Source: Synechococcaceae cyanobacterium SM2_3_1 (GTDB taxonomy: Bacteria; Cyanobacteriota; Cyanobacteriia; Thermostichales; Thermostichaceae). From it: a DNA stretch of 34,839 nucleotides. Each line of letters starts with the position of its first letter. Positions within the stretch are counted from its first letter, which is position 1. The DNA lies in contig JAAUUJ010000027.1 of NCBI GenBank assembly GCA_012030715.1, positions 1 to 34,839 on the forward strand. The letters run 5' to 3'. A program made the translations under genes and the position numbers. A model generated the notes under the pieces. The model saw only the letters and a program-made list of their open reading frames with translations. It did not search any database and was not told where the DNA came from. Below, piece by piece: positions 1 through 9,389 of this stretch.

Positions 1-94
1 TGGGTGGACTCCACTGCTACATCCCGAGAAGTTGAGGGAGAATGCTAGGCTATTGGGATGCACATTTGAGCTACTGATTTCGCGGGTAAGCACC

Positions 95-331
95 ATGCAT
101 GCATTCATCCTGGGTATTCACCTTCAACCTGGTCCTCTAGCCCTCAGTGTTTTTGGCATGGGATTGCCTGAACTGGCTGTGATCACCGGAATCGCACTGG
201 TGATTTTCGGCCCCAAAAAATTACCGGAATTGGGGAGCTCCCTGGGCAAAGCGCTGAAAGGATTTAAACAGGAGATGGATCATCCCTCCGCGGCTGAGGA
301 TACAGAAGAGTCAGCAGTCGATAAGTCCTGA
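95..331 (+). CDS. tatA: Sec-independent translocase subunit TatA/TatE family
   Basis: Small single-span membrane subunit of the twin-arginine translocase, which moves folded proteins across the cytoplasmic or thylakoid membrane. The diagnostic stretch is visible: FGMGLPELAVI, a short hydrophobic helix, then the hinge FGPKKLPELGSSLGKALKGF, which starts the amphipathic helix, and an acidic tail. The product is about 78 residues from the ATG at 95. An ATG at 158 would give a 58-residue protein starting just before the conserved Gly-Leu-Pro-Glu, and a TTG at 32 would lengthen it. Cyanobacterial TatA usually starts immediately before the FG, so the exact start is uncertain. It lies just upstream of the sigma/RskA fusion gene on the same strand. 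The family is sure; TatA versus TatB is inferred from the short tail. Confidence 0.9.
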   Translation: MHAFILGIHLQPGPLALSVFGMGLPELAVITGIALVIFGPKKLPELGSSLGKALKGFKQEMDHPSAAEDTEESAVDKS

Positions 332-404
332 TTCGGAGCCACAGCAGCCAAAAGCAGATAGTCTAGAAATAAAAGCTGGATCACCTCGACAGGTGCACCT
401 TGTA

Positions 405-1331
405 ATGGGCGAACCCACTGATTTTGAGTTGATGGAGCGCATTCAGTCCCATGAGCGGCGCGCCCACTTCATGCTCAAGGATCGCTATCATAAGCGTCTG
501 TTTGAAATTGCATTTGCCGTATTAAAAAACACCCATAAGACCCATGATGTGGTTCGTCAGGTGTTTGACTTTATCTGGCGGGAGTCCTCGTTATTTGATC
601 TGGAACGGGATCGATCCGTCGCCATCTGGCTTTATGAACTGACGGGATTTTATGCTCGCGAACGACTGCAGCGCTGGTCCTGGTTCCCGCAAGATCGTGC
701 TCAGCCTCGGGGGTTTCTACTACCAACGGGTGTGATCACAGGCCTGAGTTTGCTGGTGGTGGGGCTGGGGAGTTACGCGGCCTGGGCCACCTGGCAGTTA
801 TCTTCTTTGGGAGAACAGGTTGCTGATCGCCAGCCTCAGCCAGATCCGGAGGACTTTCAGCAGATATATCGACAGTGGCAGCAACAGCCGGGAACTCAGT
901 CTTTTACCTTGCGGGCTCCTCGTTTTGAAACTGACACGCTGGCCCAGATCCTCTGGTCATCCGAGCAGCGGCAGTTGTTATTTTTAGCCACCGATTTTCC
1001 GGCACTGCCGAAAGGCAAAGCTTATCAGCTCTGGGTGGTCTCCCAGGTGGCTGCCCCCTCAGGGGCTGATCCGACTCAGACCGTAGAGATTTTGGAGGAT
1101 GCAGGCACCCTCAATCCTTCACCTCAGGAGAGCACCCTGCAGTGGATCAGTCAGAGTCTGGCCACAGAAACGCCCCTGGGTTTTTTGGTCACAGAGGAGC
1201 CCCAGTCGGGAAGTGAACAGCCCGCCGGTCCTGTGGTACTGGAGAGTAGTAAGGTAGCACCGATTCAGGTGGGTCCGCCAAAAACGCCAGCGGATCCTGC
1301 CCCCAGGGCAGAGGAAAATTCTGGAGCTTAA
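405..1331 (+). CDS. Membrane protein fusing a sigma-70 region 2-like domain to an RskA-type anti-sigma domain
   Basis: 308 residues from the ATG at 405; a GTG at 393 is an alternative. Residues about 8-90 resemble region 2 of ECF sigma factors: a DRYHKRLFEIAF-like helix, a degenerate HDVVRQVFDFIWR stretch, then a VAIWLYELTGFYARERL helix. No region 4 follows. Residues about 104-128 form one transmembrane helix. Residues about 160-290 resemble the extracytoplasmic domain of anti-sigma-K factor RskA, with FPALPKGKAYQLWVV and a Pro-x-Gly-Pro-Val-Val-Leu-like end. The usual N-terminal anti-sigma domain is therefore replaced by a sigma-like one. The reading frame is continuous, so this is not obviously a frameshift artefact. 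It is followed directly by purN. A role as a membrane-tethered sigma decoy or sensor is inference only. Confidence 0.75.
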   Translation: MGEPTDFELMERIQSHERRAHFMLKDRYHKRLFEIAFAVLKNTHKTHDVVRQVFDFIWRESSLFDLERDRSVAIWLYELTGFYARERLQRWSWFPQDRAQPRGFLLPTGVITGLSLLVVGLGSYAAWATWQLSSLGEQVADRQPQPDPEDFQQIYRQWQQQPGTQSFTLRAPRFETDTLAQILWSSEQRQLLFLATDFPALPKGKAYQLWVVSQVAAPSGADPTQTVEILEDAGTLNPSPQESTLQWISQSLATETPLGFLVTEEPQSGSEQPAGPVVLESSKVAPIQVGPPKTPADPAPRAEENSGA

Positions 1332-1353
1332 TTTGTCTACAAAGGGGCGTTTG

Positions 1354-1977
1354 ATGAATCTTGTCACCTCTCCATTGCCAAACCTTGCCGTCCTGGCCTC
1401 AGGCAGTGGCAGTAACTTTGCAGCGATTGCCCAGGCGATCCAGGCGGGACATCTCCACGCTCAGATCCAGGTCCTGATCAGCAATCATCCAGAGGCAGGG
1501 GTGAGGCGGAGAGCGCAACACCTGCAGATTCCAGAAGTGGTGATTAACCATCGGGACTTTCCGACACGGGAGGACTTTGATCAGAAGATCTTGGAAACCC
1601 TGCAACAGCTCCAGGTGGAGTGGGTGATTCTGGCGGGGTGGATGCGGCGGCTGACCGCGGTGCTGGTGGATGCCTATCCTGCTCGGATCCTCAATATTCA
1701 TCCCAGTTTGCTGCCCAGTTTTCCGGGGATGCATGCCGTTGAGCAGGCGCTGGACTTTGGGGTCAAGATTACAGGATGTACGGTGCATATCGTGACACTG
1801 GAGGTGGATGCTGGCCCGATCCTGAAGCAGGCAGCGGTTCCGGTGCTAGAGGGAGATACGCCTGAGAGTCTGGCAGCCCGGATCCAAGCAGAAGAACACC
1901 GGATCTATCCTGAGGCCATTGCTCAGTGTCTGGTTCAGGCGGCCAACGGGATGGATCTTACAGAACTGTCACCTTGA
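1354..1977 (+). CDS. purN: Phosphoribosylglycinamide formyltransferase
   Basis: GAR transformylase of de novo purine synthesis: it transfers the formyl group of 10-formyltetrahydrofolate to glycinamide ribonucleotide in the cytoplasm. Visible motifs are the N-terminal [15 protein letters not shown] phosphate-binding loop, ISNHPEAG, the catalytic [12 protein letters not shown] segment with Asn and His, and [16 protein letters not shown] with the catalytic Asp. The length of 207 residues is normal. The ATG at 1354 follows an AAAGGGG ribosome-binding site; a TTG at 1333, two bases after the previous stop, is the longer alternative. The 3' end overlaps the convergent sigma-factor gene by about 20 bp. 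Confidence 0.95.
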   Translation: MNLVTSPLPNLAVLASGSGSNFAAIAQAIQAGHLHAQIQVLISNHPEAGVRRRAQHLQIPEVVINHRDFPTREDFDQKILETLQQLQVEWVILAGWMRRLTAVLVDAYPARILNIHPSLLPSFPGMHAVEQALDFGVKITGCTVHIVTLEVDAGPILKQAAVPVLEGDTPESLAARIQAEEHRIYPEAIAQCLVQAANGMDLTELSP

Positions 1978-3019
1978 GGCTGTTTTTGCGATGGGGTTGT
2001 CGCAGCTTACGCATGGCTTTGGATTCAATTTGCCGAATCCGCTCACGACTGAGGCAGAGGATCTCGCCAATTTGTTTCAGGGTTCGCGGGGATCCATCCA
2101 CTAGACCATAGCGATAGCGGATCACATCAGCTTCTCGCGGGGAGAGGGTGTCCAAGATCTGCAGCAGACTTTCCTTCTGCATTTCCTTTTCTAACAGCTG
2201 ATCCGGGGTTTCCAGATCAGACTCAATGAATTCTCCCAACTCCGAATCCTCGGATCCCACTTGCATTTCCAAAGAGATCGGCAGTTGAGCGGCCTCCAGA
2301 ATCTGGCGCAGTTTTTCCACCGTGATCTCTAGATGATTGGCCAGTTCCTCTTCAGTGGGTTTGCGTCCCAATTCCTGGGAAAGGATCTTGGCCAGCTTTT
2401 TGAGCTTGGAAAGAGATTCATAGAGATGCACAGGCAGGCGGATGGTGCGGGCCTGGGAAGCAATGGCGCGGTTGATCGCCTGCCGGATCCACCAGGTGGC
2501 ATAGGTAGAGAACTTAAAGCCTTTCTGACTGTCAAACTTTTCTGCAGCCCGGATCAGGCCTAGCGACCCCTCCTGAATCAGGTCCTGGAAGGAAACACCC
2601 CGGTTGAGATAGTGCTTGGCAATGGAGACCACCAAGCGCAGGTTCGCGGCCACCATTTTTTCTTTGGCCTGTCTGCCTCGTCGCAGGCGGTGACGAAACT
2701 CCGAAATCTCCATCTTCACCGCAGCAGCCCAGATACTTTCGGGGACCTCGGAGGGATCCTGCCAGCGTGCGTCCTGTTGCACCAGGTCCTGGCGGATGGT
2801 TTCCAGGTCAAGCAGATCCGCGATGCGTCTGGCCAGTTCGATTTCTTCCTCGGCCCGCAACAGGGGAATTCGACCAATTTCCTGGAGGTAAAGGCGAATT
2901 GAGTCCTCCAGTCCTGAGTCTCTCCGTTGGGATCCGTCACGACCGGGTGGCCTGTCCCGCTGAGGGGACTCTTGTTGGCCATTTGCTACCGACCAGGAAG
3001 CCTCCAGTGTTTGTTCCAT
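1958..3019 (-). CDS. RpoD-family (group 1/2) sigma-70 factor
   Basis: RNA polymerase sigma factor of the primary-like class. From the ATG at 3019 it is 353 residues: a short polar N-terminus, region 1.2 ([16 protein letters not shown]), region 2 with [31 protein letters not shown] and [14 protein letters not shown], region 3 ([15 protein letters not shown]), and region 4 ending in the [18 protein letters not shown] helix-turn-helix. There is no ECF-type shortening. Regions 1.2 and 2 resemble cyanobacterial SigA, but the C-terminus (SLKVTVL) and [15 protein letters not shown] linker differ from the SigA I know, so a group 2 factor is more likely. I do not assign a letter. An upstream in-frame TTG (3085) would add 22 residues without clear sigma character. 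Confidence 0.9.
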   Translation of the reverse strand: MEQTLEASWSVANGQQESPQRDRPPGRDGSQRRDSGLEDSIRLYLQEIGRIPLLRAEEEIELARRIADLLDLETIRQDLVQQDARWQDPSEVPESIWAAAVKMEISEFRHRLRRGRQAKEKMVAANLRLVVSIAKHYLNRGVSFQDLIQEGSLGLIRAAEKFDSQKGFKFSTYATWWIRQAINRAIASQARTIRLPVHLYESLSKLKKLAKILSQELGRKPTEEELANHLEITVEKLRQILEAAQLPISLEMQVGSEDSELGEFIESDLETPDQLLEKEMQKESLLQILDTLSPREADVIRYRYGLVDGSPRTLKQIGEILCLSRERIRQIESKAMRKLRQPHRKNSLKVTVL

Positions 3020-3214
3020 TGTTGTTTGCAGTCGCACCTCTATGTAAGGGAAGCCGCTTGCTTGCAAGTGTTCCCAGAAAAGCAAAATTCCTTTCCTGGA
3101 GAGGGATGACCCACATCTGCTGAGCTGCTCACTCTCCGCTGGTAAGCCCTTGGGGGGCAGCCAACTTGCTATCCTATCCGATTCTTCGGTTCAGTTCTCC
3201 CAAGCCCAAATCCT

Positions 3215-3476
3215 ATGTCGATCACCCTCATTCCGCAGCAAGTAGCTCCTAAAGCGATGGGTCAGCTCTGGCTGTTACCGTAGTCCCAGTGAGGCTTTGG
3301 AAGTTGCGCTGGCTCTGCTAGAACAGCAAAAAGATCAGCATAGGCAATGGCTTGAGGAGACCCGCCGAAAGATCCAGATCGGGATTGATGAGCTAGACCG
3401 CAGAGAGGGTATTGAGGGAAAAGTCGTCATGGAAAGGTTGCAAGCTAAGCTGCGTCAGGCTCGTGATCGGGGGTAA
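3215..3476 (+). pseudogene. parD: Frameshifted ParD-like antitoxin
   Basis: An ATG at 3215 opens MSITLIPQQVA, the usual start of cyanobacterial ParD-type antitoxins, but this frame stops near 3281. The neighbouring frame continues the same protein as SGCYRSPSEALEVALALLEQ, then helices ending KVVMERLQAKLRQARDRG and a TAA at 3474-3476. The two halves join around 3240-3245, which needs one base removed or two added. The family is a DNA-binding antitoxin that neutralises a ParE toxin. Its stop overlaps the start of the ParE remnant in the TAATG arrangement typical of parDE pairs. Because the toxin is also cut short, this locus is probably truly dead rather than only mis-sequenced. Confidence 0.65.
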
Positions 3477-3517
3477 TGAATCAGTACATCCTGTCCCAAG
3501 CGGCCAGTCGAGGTTTT
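3476..3517 (+). pseudogene. parE: Truncated ParE-like toxin start
   Basis: After the antitoxin, an ATG overlapping its TAA begins MNQYILSQAASR, which looks like the first residues of a RelE/ParE toxin. The reading frame then runs straight into the antisense of proS and loses all family character, so only about a dozen codons survive. The assignment rests on this short match plus the overlap with the antitoxin, and is tentative. Confidence 0.4.
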
Positions 3518-5317
3518 CTATTCTTGAATCCAGGACTTCAAAACTCCCACCACTTCCTCCACAGGGATCTCCTGGCTTTCTCCGGTGGCCCGTTGCATCA
3601 CCTCCACCTTGCCCTGCTTGAGACTGCGACCCGTGGTGATCCGGTAGGGAACGCCAATCAATTCTGCGTCCTTAAACTTGACCCCAGCCCGTTCATCCCG
3701 ATCATCCCAGAGGGTTTCCACACCTGCCTGATTCAGATCGGTCACCAGCGTCTCCGCCACCTGCATCTGCTCGGTATCTTGGGTATTGGGCACTACCACA
3801 ATGCAGTGATAGGGGGCAATTGCCAGCGGCCAGATCATGCCTTTGTCATCATAGGTTTGCTCAATCGCCGCCTGGGCCAGACGCGAAACCCCGATCCCAT
3901 AGCACCCCATCCACAGATACTGCTCAGCCCCTTCCTCATCGGTGTAGGTGGCCGCCATCGCTTTCGAGAACTTTAACCCCAGCTGAAAAATGTGTCCGAT
4001 CTCAATGCCGCGAGCCGAGTGCAGCGTCTGGGTCGGATCCCCCACCGATCGCTCTCCCACCCGGGCCGTGCGCACATCCACCACCGTCGGCAGAGGATAC
4101 TGTTCGCCCCAGTTGGCACCCACGGCGTGCTTGCCTGGTTGATTCGATCCGGTCATGAAGTTTTTTAATCCCACCGCCGTTTCATCCACCAACCGCAACA
4201 TCCGGGGAGCCAGATCCTTCCCCTTGCCGAGACAACTATCCGGTAGATCGGGGGCAATGTAACCTGTGGGAACCGGATCCCCCTGCCAACTGGCCTGGAT
4301 TGAAGCATCCGCCATCCTCAACTTCAACAGTTTGCTAGCACCATAGGGTTCGGCCATGCGACTGAGGGCATTGGTCAGTTTGACCTCATTTACCTCCTGA
4401 TCCGCCCGAATACTCACCAGAATGGCAACTGCTGTACCGTTATCGTAGATCCCCTGGTAAAGGATATTTTTGACCATGGCGCTGGGGGGTGCTTTCAGGA
4501 AACTGGCCAGCTTTTCGATTGTGTCGGTGCCAGGTGTATCCAGAATTTCAAAGGTGGAGTAAGGGGAAGGTTCAGCATCCGCAGGCAGCGAGACGGCTTT
4601 CTCCACATTGGCCGCATAGGATCCATCCTCTGTGAAAAGCACTTCATCTTCCCCAGCATCCGCCAGCACCATGAACTCCTGGGAGGCAGCTTGGGGTCCG
4701 CCAATCGCTCCAGCATCGGCATCCACCACCCGAAACTGCAGACCACAGCGGCTGAGGATCCGGTGGTAGGCCTGAAACATCTCCTCATAGGTGACTTTGA
4801 GGCTGGCTTCATCGGCATGAAACGAATAGGCATCCTTCATGATGAATTCCCGCCCGCGCATCAAGCCAAACCGGGGCCGGATCTCATCGCGAAACTTGGT
4901 CTGGATCTGGTAGAGGGTCTGGGGCAATTGCCGATAGGAGCGAATCAGTTCGCGGGCCAGAATTGTGACCACTTCCTCATGGGTCGGTCCCAGCCCCTGC
5001 TGCCGTCCCTGCCGATCCGTGAGGGCGAACATAATCCCTTCCGCCTGGGTGTAGGTATCCCAGCGCCCCGACTCCTGCCAGATCTCAGCGGGCTGCAACT
5101 GGGGAAAGAGGCACTCCTGGGCCCCAATCCCATTCATCTCTTCGCGGACAATCGCAGAAACTTTTTGCAGCACCCGCCAGAGGAAAGGTAAGTAAGAGTA
5201 GACCCCTGCCGCCAGCCGCCGCATGTAACCTGCCCGCACCAGCAGTTTATGGCTGGGCAATTCAGCCTCCGCCGGATCCTCCCGCAGGGTGACAAACAAC
5301 AGTTGACTCAGGCGCAT
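3518..5317 (-). CDS. proS: Prolyl-tRNA synthetase (bacterial type, with editing domain)
   Basis: Class II aminoacyl-tRNA synthetase that charges tRNA-Pro in the cytoplasm. At 599 residues it has the bacterial-type length, with an editing insertion between motifs 2 and 3. Visible features are the [20 protein letters not shown]-terminus, [24 protein letters not shown], motif 2 with [20 protein letters not shown], the editing region in the middle, motif 3 ([16 protein letters not shown]) and an anticodon-binding C-terminal domain with [19 protein letters not shown]. It is last in a probable minus-strand unit, 39 bp after the CorC-like gene. Its end abuts the toxin-antitoxin remnant. Confidence 0.97.
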   Translation of the reverse strand: MRLSQLLFVTLREDPAEAELPSHKLLVRAGYMRRLAAGVYSYLPFLWRVLQKVSAIVREEMNGIGAQECLFPQLQPAEIWQESGRWDTYTQAEGIMFALTDRQGRQQGLGPTHEEVVTILARELIRSYRQLPQTLYQIQTKFRDEIRPRFGLMRGREFIMKDAYSFHADEASLKVTYEEMFQAYHRILSRCGLQFRVVDADAGAIGGPQAASQEFMVLADAGEDEVLFTEDGSYAANVEKAVSLPADAEPSPYSTFEILDTPGTDTIEKLASFLKAPPSAMVKNILYQGIYDNGTAVAILVSIRADQEVNEVKLTNALSRMAEPYGASKLLKLRMADASIQASWQGDPVPTGYIAPDLPDSCLGKGKDLAPRMLRLVDETAVGLKNFMTGSNQPGKHAVGANWGEQYPLPTVVDVRTARVGERSVGDPTQTLHSARGIEIGHIFQLGLKFSKAMAATYTDEEGAEQYLWMGCYGIGVSRLAQAAIEQTYDDKGMIWPLAIAPYHCIVVVPNTQDTEQMQVAETLVTDLNQAGVETLWDDRDERAGVKFKDAELIGVPYRITTGRSLKQGKVEVMQRATGESQEIPVEEVVGVLKSWIQE

Positions 5318-5356
5318 GGGCAGTCGTCCTCGCAGTTCCAGGCAGTGATCCCAAGT

Positions 5357-6694
5357 CTATAGCGGATGGTCCTGGGGTTGGTGTTCCATCTCAACTTCTG
5401 AGGCCGCGCTCACCAGTACCTTATCGACACGGCTACCGTCCATATCCATGACTTCAAAGCGAAAGCGCTCCCATTCAAAATGTTCACTGGGTTGGGGAAT
5501 ATGTCCCAGAAAAGCGATCACCAGTCCTCCCACTGTCTGATAGTTTTCACTGTCCTCCAGGGGCAGGTCTTCCACCGCTAACAGCTCCTTCAGGGTTTCC
5601 ACCGCCAGCAACCCATCCACCAACCAGGATCCATCCTCCCGCCGGATCACCTGCCGCGGTTCTGGCTGATTGGCAGAGGGTACATCCCCCACAATCGCTT
5701 CCAGAATATCGGTGAGGGTAACCAACCCCTGAACGGTGGCATATTCATCCACCACGATCCCCAGGTGGATCCCACTGGAGCGAAAAGTCTCCAACACCTG
5801 TAGGGTCTTCATGGTCTCGGGCAAAAACAGGGGCAGCTGCAGATGGGATTGCAAAACCTGCAGGCAATGGTCCGGATCACAACCTACCAGATCCTTGGCC
5901 TGCACTACCCCGGCTATCTGATCCAGTCCGCCCCGACACACTGGAAAGCGTGAGTAAGGACTCTCCAATACCTGGTGCCAGATCTGCGGGGGCGTCTCCT
6001 CCAGATCCAGCCAGCTCACCTTGTTACGTGGGGTCATGAGGGAACCGACGCGGCGATCACCCAACCGCAACACCCGCTCCAGCATCGCCTGTTCCTGTAC
6101 CTCCACCGTTCCCGCTTCGGTGGCCTGTTCGATCAACAGCTGGATTTCGGCTTCGGTAACCGGAGAGTGCACAGCTTTTTGTTGTCCAGTCCAGCGGAGC
6201 ACCCGATCGGTGGATCCACTTAACAGCCGCACCAGAGGATGGGTGAGTTTCGCCAGAGTTTGCATCGGGGCGGCCATGGCGGTAGCAATGCCCTCGGGGT
6301 TGTTCAGCGCCAGCCGTTTGGGCACCAGCTCTCCCAGCACCAGAGAAAGATAGGTGATCAGGGCGACCACCAGGCCAAAACTCAGCACCTCACTGAAGGG
6401 GGCCACACCAGGAATCTGCTGGAGCAATGGACTGAGACGTTTAGAGAGTGTCGATCCGCCCAGAGCCCCAGAAAGGATCCCAATCAGGGTGATCCCGATC
6501 TGAACCGTGGAGAGAAACTGATTGGGGGCATTGGCCAGATCCAGGGCTTGCTGAGCCTTGGCACTCCCATCCTCCGCCTGTTGTTGCAACCGCGCCTTGC
6601 GGGAAGAGACCACAGCCGTTTCTGACATGGCAAATACACCATTCGCCAGCACTAACACCAGGATGAATAAAAATTCCAGTACAAATGAGAGCAT
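5357..6694 (-). CDS. HlyC/CorC-type (CNNM) membrane transporter with CBS pair
   Basis: 445-residue protein of the DUF21/CBS/CorC_HlyC family, which includes magnesium-cobalt efflux-related proteins; older annotations call them haemolysins. Residues about 1-190 form the DUF21 membrane domain, with helices at the N-terminus (FLFILVLVLANGVFAMSETA), around 60-80 (TVQIGITLIGILSGALGG) and around 105-125 before the GELVPKRLAL signature. Two CBS domains follow (LMTPRNKVSWLDLEE and FRSSGIHLGIVVDEYATVQG), then a C-terminal domain with YQTVGGLVIAFLGHIP. It lies between the lipoprotein and proS on the same strand with gaps of 33 and 39 bp, which suggests co-transcription. The transported ion cannot be told from sequence. 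Confidence 0.92.
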   Translation of the reverse strand: MLSFVLEFLFILVLVLANGVFAMSETAVVSSRKARLQQQAEDGSAKAQQALDLANAPNQFLSTVQIGITLIGILSGALGGSTLSKRLSPLLQQIPGVAPFSEVLSFGLVVALITYLSLVLGELVPKRLALNNPEGIATAMAAPMQTLAKLTHPLVRLLSGSTDRVLRWTGQQKAVHSPVTEAEIQLLIEQATEAGTVEVQEQAMLERVLRLGDRRVGSLMTPRNKVSWLDLEETPPQIWHQVLESPYSRFPVCRGGLDQIAGVVQAKDLVGCDPDHCLQVLQSHLQLPLFLPETMKTLQVLETFRSSGIHLGIVVDEYATVQGLVTLTDILEAIVGDVPSANQPEPRQVIRREDGSWLVDGLLAVETLKELLAVEDLPLEDSENYQTVGGLVIAFLGHIPQPSEHFEWERFRFEVMDMDGSRVDKVLVSAASEVEMEHQPQDHPL

Positions 6695-6727
6695 GCAGGG
6701 ATCGAGAGCTGCCAGACCTGTTAAAAG

Positions 6728-7476
6728 TTAAACACGGAAACGCCGAATCTCATCATTGATCCGCACCTGGTAAAATCCCGGTCGCAGCGTGCCTAACGGA
6801 ATGGTTTCTCTGAACTCGATCGGCCTCAGGCACTGCACAAATACGGGTTCACGCACCAGCAGTTCAATCTGGAAGCGTCTTCCTCTCTGGTCAACTCGGG
6901 GCGGTAGCAGTTCACCACAGCCAGCAATGCCTTCGACAATCACACTGACCTGCTGCTGAAAACCATTTCCTGCCACCAGGATCTCGACGTTGGTGATCCC
7001 GGCAGGCACGATCTGGAACTCAGGTGGGGGGAAAGGAACTGGAACGGGTTCCGGGCAGAGGGCATTGGGGGGACAAGGGGGTGGGTGGTGGCAACGGAAC
7101 GGGAGGGCAGTTCACCCCCTCACAGGGAACGGGGATCAGGGTGGGCAGGGGTTTCGGGGGGGAGCAGGCAAATGACATCACGGTCCACTAAACATTCCGG
7201 CGGTAAGCAGGAAAGACGATTGCTGTTGGTGATCGCGCAGGGAGGCAGACAGAAATAGCTGTCCGTGGTCACGCAGGGGAATGGCCTTGGGGGGCAGATC
7301 AATTCATCTAGGCAGTAAAGATCGGTTTGCGCCTGCAACTGAACGGTATTTTGTTCAGGAGTGATCTGACTCACCACCCCGGGGGGGGTGGAGGCACAGG
7401 CCCCGATCAGGGTTGCTAGCGCCATCCCCAGGAAGGGAATCCCACGGGTTTGGACTTGAAGTTCTAACTCACTCAC
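6728..7476 (-). CDS. Cys/Pro-rich lipoprotein, interrupted by frameshifts
   Basis: The gene starts at the GTG at 7476 with a GAGGAG ribosome-binding site just upstream. The N-terminus has a signal peptide ending in a lipobox (LATLIGAC), so the product is probably a membrane-anchored lipoprotein. A cysteine-rich stretch follows (YFCLPPC, LSCLPPEC, VICLLPPE), then a proline-rich linker. The C-terminal 90 residues (ITNVEILVAGNGFQQQ to INDEIRRFRV) resemble a small domain seen in secreted bacterial proteins, with two cysteines and a PLGTLRPGFYQVRIN end. The protein reads through in three frames, switching near 7155 (a run of seven G) and again between about 7066 and 7085 (runs of six and five G), so indels in G homopolymers are the likely cause. 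The function is unknown. Confidence 0.6.
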
Positions 7477-7652
7477 ACCAAGATCTCCTCACGATCCGAT
7501 TCAGTTTCAGAGTAGGCCACCTCCAGAGGTGGGGCAAGAGGGCATGTGAGCAACCCCGGACATCAGCCCCTAAATGGGCAGGATTGCCTACAATAAAGGG
7601 GATTATTTGTAACAGGTCGTTAACTTACCTGCAGCAGATTCGGGAGGCTGTG

Positions 7653-9371
7653 ATGCTCAGGCTGGAACATGTCCGCAAGATCTACCCCACCGGAGAGGTG
7701 CTCAGGGATGTCAATTGGGAAGTCAAGGCCGGGGATCGGATTGGCCTGGTGGGGGTGAATGGGGCTGGGAAGTCTACCCAGCTGCGCATCATTACGGGGG
7801 AAGTGGAACCCACCTCCGGAGAAGTGATCCGCCCCGCCAGCTGTCATATCGCCTATCTCTCACAGGAATTTGAAGTGGATCCGGGCTGCACCGTCCGCGA
7901 GGAGATGTGGAAGGTATTCAAGGAAGCCAACACTGTGCACAGGGCCCTGACCGAGGTCCACCATCTCATGGAAGTGGAGGGCAGTGATCCAGAAAAGCTG
8001 GAAAAGCTGCTCAAGGACATGGACCGTTTGCAACGGCATTACGAAGCTCTGGATGGCTATGCTCTCGATGCCCGGATCAGTAAATTGCTCCCCGAGCTGG
8101 GCTTTGAGGACGATGATGATCAGCGTCTGGTGGGATCCTTCAGTGGGGGCTGGCAGATGCGCATCAGTTTGGGCAAGATTATGCTGCAGAAACCGGATAT
8201 TTTGCTCCTGGACGAGCCCACCAACCACCTGGATCTGGAAACGATTGAGTGGTTGGAGACCTATTTGAAACAGTTACCGATCCCGATGGTGATTGTCTCC
8301 CACGACCGCGCCTTTCTGGATCGGCTCACCACTGAGATTGTGGAAACCGAACGGGGGATCTCCACCACCTATCTGGGCAACTACTCCGCCTACCTGACGC
8401 AGAAATCCGAACTGCGTTCCGCCCAGCTGAGTGCCTTTGAGCGGCAGCAAAAGGAGATCGAGAAGCAACAGGCGTTTGTGGATCGCTTCCGCGCCAGTGC
8501 CACCCGCAGTACCCAGGCCAAAAGCCGTGAAAAGCAACTGGAGAAAGTCGAGCGGATTGAAGCCCCCGACTCCGACGTCCGCACCCTGCGATTTCAATTT
8601 GCGCCAGCCCCGCGCAGTGGGCGTGAAGTGGTGCAGATCAAAGACCTAACCCACTCCTACGGGGAAAAGATCCTGTTTCTGGGAGCCAATCTGCTGATTG
8701 AACGGGGAGATCGGGTGGCGTTTGTGGGGCCGAATGGCGCAGGCAAGTCCACTATTCTGCGCATGATCATGGGCATGGAATCTCCCACTGAGGGGGAAGT
8801 TAGCCTGGGAGCCCACCATGTCATTCCCAGCTACTTTGCCCAGAATCAGGCGGAGGCCCTGGATCTGACCCGCACCGTCATGGATACCGTTCATGAAGAA
8901 GTGCCGCAATGGTCCAATGAGGAAGTCCGGACCCTGTTGGGTCGCTTCCTGTTCAGTGGCGAGACCGTCTTCAAAAAAGTAGAAGCATTGAGTGGAGGAG
9001 AGAAAGCCCGCCTGGCCCTGGCCAAGATGCTTTTGCACCCCGCCAACCTGCTGATCCTGGATGAGCCCACCAACCACCTGGACATCCCCGCCAAAGAAAT
9101 GCTGGAGGAAGCCCTGCAACGGTATGAGGGCAGTGTGATTATCGTCTCCCACGATCGTTATTTCATCTCGCAGGTAGCCACCCGCATTGTTGAGATCCGC
9201 GATGGCGAGCTGATCAGTTACAACGGCGATTATGCCTACTACCTCAACAAATTGGAGGAAGAGCAGGAGAAGGCTTGCCAGCAAAAAATGGAGGTCGAGA
9301 AAGCTCGTAAAGCCGCTGAGAAACGCCAAAAGGAGCGGGAAAAAGCCAAGTCGAAAAAGGCGGCGAAGTAA
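7653..9371 (+). CDS. ABC-F family ATPase (translation-factor type)
   Basis: Soluble twin-ATPase protein without membrane segments. ABC-F proteins of this kind (EttA, Uup, YheS) bind the ribosome and relieve stalled or mis-set complexes. From the ATG at 7653, preceded by GGGAGG, it is 573 residues. The first domain has Walker A GVNGAGKST at about 34, signature FSGGWQMRISLGKIML and Walker B LLLDEPTNHLDLETIEWLE. A charged arm/linker follows (ERQQKEIEKQQAFVDRFR). The second domain has GPNGAGKST at about 357, signature LSGGEKARLALAKMLL and ILDEPTNHLDIPAKEMLEE. The tail is very rich in Lys and Glu. The subgroup is not certain. The longer upstream reading frame lacks family similarity. Confidence 0.92.
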   Translation: MLRLEHVRKIYPTGEVLRDVNWEVKAGDRIGLVGVNGAGKSTQLRIITGEVEPTSGEVIRPASCHIAYLSQEFEVDPGCTVREEMWKVFKEANTVHRALTEVHHLMEVEGSDPEKLEKLLKDMDRLQRHYEALDGYALDARISKLLPELGFEDDDDQRLVGSFSGGWQMRISLGKIMLQKPDILLLDEPTNHLDLETIEWLETYLKQLPIPMVIVSHDRAFLDRLTTEIVETERGISTTYLGNYSAYLTQKSELRSAQLSAFERQQKEIEKQQAFVDRFRASATRSTQAKSREKQLEKVERIEAPDSDVRTLRFQFAPAPRSGREVVQIKDLTHSYGEKILFLGANLLIERGDRVAFVGPNGAGKSTILRMIMGMESPTEGEVSLGAHHVIPSYFAQNQAEALDLTRTVMDTVHEEVPQWSNEEVRTLLGRFLFSGETVFKKVEALSGGEKARLALAKMLLHPANLLILDEPTNHLDIPAKEMLEEALQRYEGSVIIVSHDRYFISQVATRIVEIRDGELISYNGDYAYYLNKLEEEQEKACQQKMEVEKARKAAEKRQKEREKAKSKKAAK

Positions 9372-9389
9372 TGGGTTGCTGCGGCAAGA

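Noticed and set aside
3476..3976. 166-residue plus-strand gene over the end of proS
   Set aside because: Only the first dozen codons look like a toxin; the rest is the antisense of a well-conserved proS C-terminus.
8646..9329. Long minus-strand open frame inside the ABC-F gene
   Set aside because: It is a shadow of a strongly conserved ATPase, with no ribosome-binding site and no recognisable protein features.
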